Below are positions 1 through 4,023 of a DNA stretch of 6,851 bases, piece by piece. The DNA comes from Pseudomonadota bacterium (lineage in GTDB: Bacteria > Pseudomonadota > Alphaproteobacteria > Rhizobiales > Aestuariivirgaceae): positions 1-6,851 of the forward strand of contig JAEKFU010000614.1 in NCBI GenBank assembly GCA_016522385.1. Reading direction: 5' to 3'. The notes beneath the pieces are model-generated. The model was not told the DNA's origin. It did not search any database and saw only the letters and a list, made by a program, of their open reading frames with translations. The position numbers were made by a program, and so were the translations under genes. The first letter of the stretch is position 1; the number at the start of each line of letters is the position of its first letter.

Positions 1-1
1 C

Positions 2-517
2 GGCATTCCCGATAAATCCTTCGAGGTGGGCGGGATGCTGCTCCAGTCGTTCGAGTTGTGGGCCGCCGGTATCGGCGCCGTGCTCGTGTTCGGGCTTGCC
101 GTTTTCTTTCACAAGACGCCCATCGGGCGCGCGTTGCGAGCGGTTGCCGACGATCATCAGGCCGCCATGTCGGTCGGCATTACGCTGAAACAGATTTGGG
201 TTATCGTTTGGTTCGCGGCGGGCATTGTAGCACTTGCCACCGGCGTCATGTGGGGCGCCCGATCGGACGTCTCCTTTGCCCTCTCGATTGTCGCGCTCAA
301 AGCGCTGCCAGTGCTCATCCTCGGCGGTTTCACTTCGGTGCCCGGCGCCATTGTCGGGGGCCTCATTATCGGAATTTCGGAAAAGGTTGCCGAATTCTAC
401 TGGGGTCCGCTTGTCGGCGGCTCGATTGAAAGCTGGTTCCCATACTTCTTCGCCCTGATCTTCTTGTGGTTCCGCCCGCAAGGCCTGTTCGGGGAACGGA
501 TCATCGAGCGCGTTTAG
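2..517 (+). CDS. livH: LivH-family ABC importer permease, 5'-truncated
   Basis: Inner-membrane permease subunit of a HAAT/Liv-family ABC importer; it would pair with LivM to form the translocation channel. The frame is open to the left edge, so the true start is outside; 171 C-terminal residues are visible, against about 290-310 for the family. A GTG at 26 is internal and should not be taken as the start. Seen: a hydrophobic helix (roughly WAAGIGAVLVFGLAVFF), then the cytoplasmic EAA-like coupling loop IGRALRAVADDHQAAMSVGI, a long hydrophobic stretch, the family-typical glycine-rich segment GGFTSVPGAIVGG, and the near-terminal FRPQGLFGE motif found at the end of many LivH proteins. The stop is followed after 15 bp by livM, so the two are almost surely cotranscribed. 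The subunit assignment is firm. The transported substrate is not shown by the sequence, and the symbol marks family only. Confidence 0.93.
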   Translation, partial: GIPDKSFEVGGMLLQSFELWAAGIGAVLVFGLAVFFHKTPIGRALRAVADDHQAAMSVGITLKQIWVIVWFAAGIVALATGVMWGARSDVSFALSIVALKALPVLILGGFTSVPGAIVGGLIIGISEKVAEFYWGPLVGGSIESWFPYFFALIFLWFRPQGLFGERIIERV

Positions 518-520
518 GAG
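516..520 (+). promoter_or_regulatory. Ribosome binding site of livM
   Basis: AGGAG begins inside the livH stop codon (TAG, 515-517) and ends 12 nt before the livM ATG at 533. The spacing is slightly long, but it is the only purine-rich match nearby. Its overlap with the livH stop suggests translational coupling. Confidence 0.6.
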
Positions 521-532
521 TACAACGAAACA

Positions 533-1600
533 ATGCTGTATCGCGAGACCGGCCAATTCAAGACCACCTATCGTGCCGATCAGGCCGTGTTCCCGATCCG
601 TCAGGATCTCATCGGCATCTGGCTGATGCTCGCCTTCCTGTTCCTGGTTGTGCCCTTCACGTTCAACGATTTCTGGCTCAATTCGATCATGATCCCCACC
701 CTGATTTTCGGGTTGGCCGCTATCGGGCTCAACCTGCTGACCGGTTATGCTGGCCAGCTGTCGCTCGGCACTGGCGGTTTCATGGGCTGCGGAGCCTATG
801 CCTGCCTGAAACTGACGACCTTTTTCCCCGATCTCAACATAATCATTGTCATCCTACTATCCGGCTTTTTTGCCGCGATCGTCGGTTTCATTTTCGGATT
901 GCCGTCGCTGCGCATCAAGGGCTTCTACCTGGCGGTGGCAACGCTCGCCTCGCAATTCTTCCTCGAATGGGCCTTTGGCCGCATCGCCTGGCTTTACAAT
1001 TACGCCGACTCCGGCGCCATCGAGGTGCCAACCCGGCGCATTCTCGACATCGCCATCACCGGTCCGAACGCCACAGCGATGACCCGCTATCTCGTGGTTC
1101 TGTTCATTGTAGTCGCCCTCACCTGGGTTGCCTCCAACCTCGTGCGTGGCCGCTTCGGGCGCTCCTGGATGGCGGTGCGAGACATGGATATTGCCGCCGA
1201 ACTGATCGGCATCCGCCTACTGTCTACCAAGCTGACGGCGTTTTCCATCTCGTCTTACTATTGCGGTGTCGCCGGCGCGATGATGGTGTTTCTGTGGCTG
1301 GGGGCAGCGGAAGTCGAAAGCTTCGACATTAACCACTCGTTCCTCGTGCTGTTCATGGTGATCATCGGCGGACTCGGCTCGTTGCTCGGCTCGTTCCTTG
1401 GTGCGGCCTTCATCTGGAACCTGCCAATCCTGCTGCGCGGCAGCTTCGGTCAGGCAATCGATGCCGCAACCGTAGAACACATCGCCTTCATGGTGGTCGG
1501 CGCTTTGATCATCTTCTTCCTGATCGTCGAGCCGCACGGCTTTGCCCGCCTGTGGCAGATCGCCAAGGAAAAATTGCGATTATGGCCGTTCCCCTATTAA
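533..1600 (+). CDS. livM: LivM-family ABC importer permease
   Basis: Second membrane permease of the importer, 355 residues, a normal length for LivM. After a hydrophilic N-terminus of about 25 residues come hydrophobic segments near residues 27-46, 52-72, 103-123, 131-148, 185-205, 233-258, 269-300 and 315-333. Family signatures seen: GYAGQLSLGTGGFMGCGAY at about 71-89 (the LivM GQxSLGxGxFxGxGAY pattern), the coupling loop GRFGRSWMAVRDMDIAAELI at about 206-225, which would dock onto the ATPases, and IIGGLGSLLGSFLGAAF at about 277-293. The C-terminus has the common IVEPHGF motif. ATG 533 is chosen because AGGAG precedes it and residues just downstream look like a normal LivM N-terminus. It lies 15 bp after livH. 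A 144-bp gap separates it from the binding-protein gene, so the downstream genes may have extra promoter input. Confidence 0.95.
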   Translation: MLYRETGQFKTTYRADQAVFPIRQDLIGIWLMLAFLFLVVPFTFNDFWLNSIMIPTLIFGLAAIGLNLLTGYAGQLSLGTGGFMGCGAYACLKLTTFFPDLNIIIVILLSGFFAAIVGFIFGLPSLRIKGFYLAVATLASQFFLEWAFGRIAWLYNYADSGAIEVPTRRILDIAITGPNATAMTRYLVVLFIVVALTWVASNLVRGRFGRSWMAVRDMDIAAELIGIRLLSTKLTAFSISSYYCGVAGAMMVFLWLGAAEVESFDINHSFLVLFMVIIGGLGSLLGSFLGAAFIWNLPILLRGSFGQAIDAATVEHIAFMVVGALIIFFLIVEPHGFARLWQIAKEKLRLWPFPY

Positions 1601-1619
1601 CGATGCGGAATTGACCCTT

Positions 1620-1647
1620 TTGCCAACCAATACAACAGTGTTACGAT
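1620..1647 (+). promoter_or_regulatory. Candidate promoter for the binding-protein gene
   Basis: TTGCCA at 1620-1625 matches five of six bases of the -35 consensus. After a 16-bp spacer, TACGAT at 1642-1647 matches four of six bases of the -10 consensus. Initiation would fall near 1654, giving a leader of about 90 nt carrying the hairpin and ribosome binding site. A separate promoter would fit the need for excess binding protein over membrane subunits. This is motif matching only and could be chance. Confidence 0.3.
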
Positions 1648-1675
1648 TTGTCATCAACGGCCCCGCCGTTTGTCA
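1647..1675 (+). repeat. Direct repeat TTTGTCA x2, possible operator
   Basis: TTTGTCA occurs at 1647-1653 and again at 1669-1675, with starts 22 bp apart, about two helical turns. The first copy touches the candidate -10 box and start site; the second lies in the early leader. This geometry would suit a regulator bound to one DNA face. No regulator family is recognised, and two 7-bp matches in a 144-bp region are weak evidence. Confidence 0.3.
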
Positions 1676-1700
1676 AAAACGTCAAGAACTGACGAAACCC

Positions 1701-1722
1701 GTCTTGCCGCAAACGGCAAGAC
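1701..1722 (+). other. Perfect 9-bp hairpin in 5' leader
   Basis: GTCTTGCCG (1701-1709) and CGGCAAGAC (1714-1722) are exact reverse complements around a CAAA loop. It is flanked on both sides by AAACCC (1695-1700 and 1723-1728). There is no following T-run, so it is not an intrinsic terminator. It ends 9 nt before the GGGAGG ribosome binding site. It could stabilise the 5' end of the message, tune translation, or be a DNA operator palindrome; the sequence does not decide. Confidence 0.6.
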
Positions 1723-1731
1723 AAACCCTAA

Positions 1732-1737
1732 GGGAGG
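1732..1737 (+). promoter_or_regulatory. Strong ribosome binding site that fixes the binding-protein start
   Basis: GGGAGG lies 7 nt before ATG 1745, a near-ideal arrangement. It selects this start over the in-frame TTG at 1670, which would place 25 hydrophilic residues before the signal peptide. CCC at 1726-1728 could pair with its GGG across a 3-nt loop, but three base pairs are too few to claim control. Confidence 0.85.
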
Positions 1738-1744
1738 AAGATAC

Positions 1745-3049
1745 ATGCGTTTGAAACAACTTGCTTTGGGCGTAGCTGCCGCGGCAATGGTTGCCGGAAC
1801 GGTTGCCGCCAGCAAAGCACAGGCAGAGGACTCGATTTACATTCCGCTGCTGACCTATCGCACCGGACCGTTTGCCGGTTCTGGCACCCCAATTGCCGAC
1901 GGCCTGCACGACTACTTCACTATGCTCAACGAGCGCGATGGTGGCATCGGCGGCGTCAAGTTGATGGTCGAGGAATGCGAGACCGGCTACAACGCCCAGA
2001 AGGGTGTGGAGTGCTATGAAGGCACCAAGGGTAAGGGCGCTGTTGTCTACAATCCCTATTCGACCGGCATCACGCTGCAGCTGATCCCCAAGGCCCCGGT
2101 CGACAAGATACCGATCCTGTCGATGGGCTATGGGCTGTCGGCAACCGCAGTCGGCGAGAAGTTCCCCTGGACCTTTAACGCGCCGGCGACCTACTGGAGC
2201 CAGATGTCGGCCATCATCAAGTACATCGACGCCAATGGTGGCATCAAAGGCAAGAAGATCGGCTTCACCTATCTAGATGTGGGTTACGGTCGCGAACCAA
2301 TTCCGCTACTCGACGAGTTGTCGAGCGAAATGGGTTTCAGCGTCGTCAAGATCCCGGTTGGAGTGAAGGAAATGCAAAACCAGTCGTCACACTGGCTGCA
2401 AGTCCGCAAGGAGCGCCCTGACTGGATGATCATGTTGGGCTGGGGTGCCATGAACCCGACGGCCATCAAGGAAGCCGCCAAGATCAAGTACCCAATGGAC
2501 AAATTCATTGGAGTATGGTGGTCCGGCGGCAACGTTGACGTGGTCCCGGCCGGCGCCGGCGCGACAGGTTACAAGTCGGCGAACTTCCACGGCACCGGCG
2601 CCGACTACCCGGCTCTCCAGGACATCATCAAGCATGTCATCGATAAGGGTAAGAGCCAGGCCAAGAAAGAAACTGTCGGCAATAATTTCTACAATCGCGG
2701 TGTCATGAACGCCGTGGTAACCGCCGAAGCCATCCGTACCGCCCAGGAGATCACCGGTAAGAAGGTGATCACCGGCGAGGACATGCGCAAAGGCCTGGAG
2801 AACCTCAACCTTACCGCAGCACGTCTGAAGGAAATCGGCCTGGAAGGGTTCACCAACCCGATTTCGGTGAGCTGCAAGGACCACGCCGGTGCTCATGCGA
2901 TCTACATCCAGCAATGGGATGGCAAGGCCTGGAAATCCGTGTCTGACTGGATCGAGCCAATGCGTGACCGTGTCCGGCCCAAGCTGGAAATGGCTGCCGC
3001 CGAGTATATCAAGGACAAGCCCGACTGGCAGACCCAGACTTGCCAATGA
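1745..3049 (+). CDS. Periplasmic substrate-binding protein of a Liv-type ABC importer
   Basis: Type I periplasmic binding protein (Peripla_BP_6-like) that would capture the ligand and deliver it to LivH/LivM. It has 434 residues, longer than E. coli LivJ/LivK (about 370). The signal peptide is clear: MRLKQ, a hydrophobic alanine/valine-rich core, and an AQA site predicting cleavage after residue 27 (mature start EDSIYIP). There is no lipobox. The first lobe shows LLTYRTGPFAGSGTPIADG, the usual 'G.a...G......a...iN..GGi.G' pattern in variant form (NERDGGIGGVKLMVEE), then YNPYSTGIT where ligand-contacting residues usually lie, and NGGIKGKKIGFTYLDVGYGR in the inter-lobe region. Four cysteines occur (78, 90, 377, 433), compatible with two disulfides. 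The ligand is unknown. Similar proteins in acyl-CoA-ligase-linked clusters are suspected of binding aromatic or other organic acids, but that is from memory of the family. Perfect hairpins lie on both sides of the gene. Confidence 0.93.
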   Translation: MRLKQLALGVAAAAMVAGTVAASKAQAEDSIYIPLLTYRTGPFAGSGTPIADGLHDYFTMLNERDGGIGGVKLMVEECETGYNAQKGVECYEGTKGKGAVVYNPYSTGITLQLIPKAPVDKIPILSMGYGLSATAVGEKFPWTFNAPATYWSQMSAIIKYIDANGGIKGKKIGFTYLDVGYGREPIPLLDELSSEMGFSVVKIPVGVKEMQNQSSHWLQVRKERPDWMIMLGWGAMNPTAIKEAAKIKYPMDKFIGVWWSGGNVDVVPAGAGATGYKSANFHGTGADYPALQDIIKHVIDKGKSQAKKETVGNNFYNRGVMNAVVTAEAIRTAQEITGKKVITGEDMRKGLENLNLTAARLKEIGLEGFTNPISVSCKDHAGAHAIYIQQWDGKAWKSVSDWIEPMRDRVRPKLEMAAAEYIKDKPDWQTQTCQ

Positions 3050-3139
3050 TTACTAGGCAACTAGCGTGATTAACTGCCGGCCCGGGCCAATGGTTTCTGG
3101 GCCGGCAGAAATTGTTCAAAACGACAGGTTTGACAGATA
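3050..3139 (+). other. Intergenic region between binding-protein gene and livF
   Basis: This 90-bp gap holds the 3' hairpin (3074-3108) and a weak AGG (3126-3128) 11 nt before the livF GTG. TTGACA at 3130-3135 matches the -35 consensus, but no -10 box follows at the right distance and it sits at the start codon. I see no independent promoter. Confidence 0.6.
3074..3108 (+). terminator. GC-rich hairpin after the binding-protein gene (attenuator or mRNA stabiliser)
   Basis: CTGCCGGCCC (3074-3083) and GGGCCGGCAG (3099-3108) form a perfect 10-bp, 90% GC stem with a 15-nt loop, starting 25 nt after the stop codon. What follows (AAATTGTTC) is not a real T-run, so it is at best a leaky terminator. 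A stable 3' hairpin here would protect binding-protein mRNA from exonucleases and lower livF expression relative to it, as known for binding-protein operons such as malEFG. The stem is directly seen; the role is inferred. Confidence 0.6.
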
Positions 3140-3961
3140 GTGGACGCCATCTCCCAAACCGAGACGGTTCTCAAAATAAACAACATCGAGGTAATCTACG
3201 ACCACGTGATCCTCGTGTTGAAAGGCGTGTCGCTGCATGTGCCTGAAGGCGGCATCGTCGCGTTGCTCGGGGCCAACGGCGCCGGCAAGACCACCACGCT
3301 CAAGGCCGTCTCCAACCTTTTGAAGGCCGAACGCGGCGACGTTACCAAGGGTTCGATTGAATTTAAAAACGAACGCGTTGATCAACTGACCGCCAATGAG
3401 CTGGTTAAGCGCGGCTGCATCCAAGTCATGGAGGGCCGGCATTGTTTCGAACACCTTACCGTGGAAGAAAACCTCCTGACCGGCGCCTTCACCCGCAAGG
3501 AGAGCAACGCCGAGATCGCCGCCGACCTGGAGGTGGTCTATAATTATTTCCCAAGATTGCGCGAGCGCCGGTCGTCTTTGGCCGGCTACACGTCTGGCGG
3601 CGAACAGCAGATGTGTGCTATCGGCCGCGCGCTGATGTCGAAACCAATAATGATCCTGCTCGATGAACCCTCCATGGGTCTCGCCCCACAACTGGTTGAA
3701 GAAATTTTCGAGATCGTCCGCAAGCTGAACGAAGAGGCCGGCGTAAGCTTCCTGCTCGCTGAGCAGAACACCAACATGGCGCTCAAATACGCCAATTACG
3801 GCTATATCCTCGAAAACGGCCGCGTTGTCATGGACGGCATAGCCTCAGAGCTGCGCGAAAACGAAGATGTCAAGGAATTTTACCTCGGCATAGCTGGCGA
3901 CGACCGTCGCTCTTTTAGAAACGTGAAAGCCTACAAACGCCGCAAGCGCTGGCTCGCTTGA
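3140..3961 (+). CDS. livF: LivF-family ABC importer ATPase
   Basis: Cytoplasmic ATP-binding subunit, 273 residues, expected to dimerise with a LivG partner encoded outside the window. Seen: Walker A GANGAGKT at 44-51 (Lys50), signature SGGEQQ at 152-157, Walker B ILLDEP with Asp175 and catalytic Glu176, D-loop SMGLAP just after, and AEQN at 207-210 at the switch position, where LivF proteins commonly carry Gln instead of His. It looks catalytically intact. It exceeds the usual 235 or so residues by a basic C-terminal tail, GDDRRSFRNVKAYKRRKRWL, ending in Ala. The GTG start is supported by an in-frame stop at 3131-3133 and by normal spacing to the first strand; the next in-frame GTG (codon 23) would cut into the ATPase core. 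The ribosome binding site is poor (AGG, 11 nt away), so output may be low or coupled to upstream translation. Its stop faces the RND gene stop 62 bp away. Confidence 0.94.
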   Translation: MDAISQTETVLKINNIEVIYDHVILVLKGVSLHVPEGGIVALLGANGAGKTTTLKAVSNLLKAERGDVTKGSIEFKNERVDQLTANELVKRGCIQVMEGRHCFEHLTVEENLLTGAFTRKESNAEIAADLEVVYNYFPRLRERRSSLAGYTSGGEQQMCAIGRALMSKPIMILLDEPSMGLAPQLVEEIFEIVRKLNEEAGVSFLLAEQNTNMALKYANYGYILENGRVVMDGIASELRENEDVKEFYLGIAGDDRRSFRNVKAYKRRKRWLA

Positions 3962-4023
3962 GTAGCGTCACCATGCCGACCTCCGTGGCCTGGTCGTTGA
4001 CAACTTGGGCATGCACCGGATGT
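3962..4023. other. Convergent intergenic spacer
   Basis: 62 bp between the livF stop and the RND gene stop on the opposite strand. CATGCC (3972-3977) and GGCATG (4008-4013) are inverted but separated by 30 nt, and there is no T-run on either strand. I see no convincing bidirectional terminator, so transcripts may overlap or end by Rho. Confidence 0.5.

Larger units (their letters stand above)
1601..1744 (+). other. Intergenic leader of the binding-protein gene
   Basis: This 144-bp stretch between livM and the binding-protein gene contains no convincing gene. It holds a candidate sigma70-type promoter (1620-1647), two TTTGTCA direct repeats 22 bp apart, a short CGTCA/TGACG inverted repeat (1680-1694), a perfect 9-bp hairpin (1701-1722) and a strong ribosome binding site (1732-1737). 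The binding-protein frame stays open upstream to a TTG at 1670, but no ribosome binding site sits there. Confidence 0.7.

Noticed and set aside
466..1332. 288-codon open frame on the + strand overlapping livM
   Set aside because: It is out of frame with a confidently recognised permease and has Arg/His/Pro-rich composition with no motif.
1611..1616. TTGACC resembling a -35 box after livM
   Set aside because: Bases 16-18 bp downstream (around 1633-1640) do not resemble a -10 box; the TTGCCA/TACGAT pair fits better.
1670..1744. In-frame 25-residue upstream extension of the binding protein from TTG 1670
   Set aside because: It would put a hydrophilic stretch before an intact signal peptide and has no ribosome binding site, while ATG 1745 has a near-ideal GGGAGG.
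2387..3046. 219-codon open frame on the - strand
   Set aside because: It is antisense to the binding-protein gene, with no recognisable family motif and no reason to prefer it.
3130..3135. TTGACA resembling a -35 box before livF
   Set aside because: No -10-like hexamer follows at 16-18 bp, and initiation would fall inside the livF coding region.
3116..3691. 191-codon open frame on the - strand
   Set aside because: It mirrors the livF coding sequence, including the Walker A region, and has no motif of its own.
3972..4013. CATGCC/GGCATG inverted repeat as a terminator between convergent genes
   Set aside because: It has only 6 bp separated by 30 nt, with no T-run on either strand.
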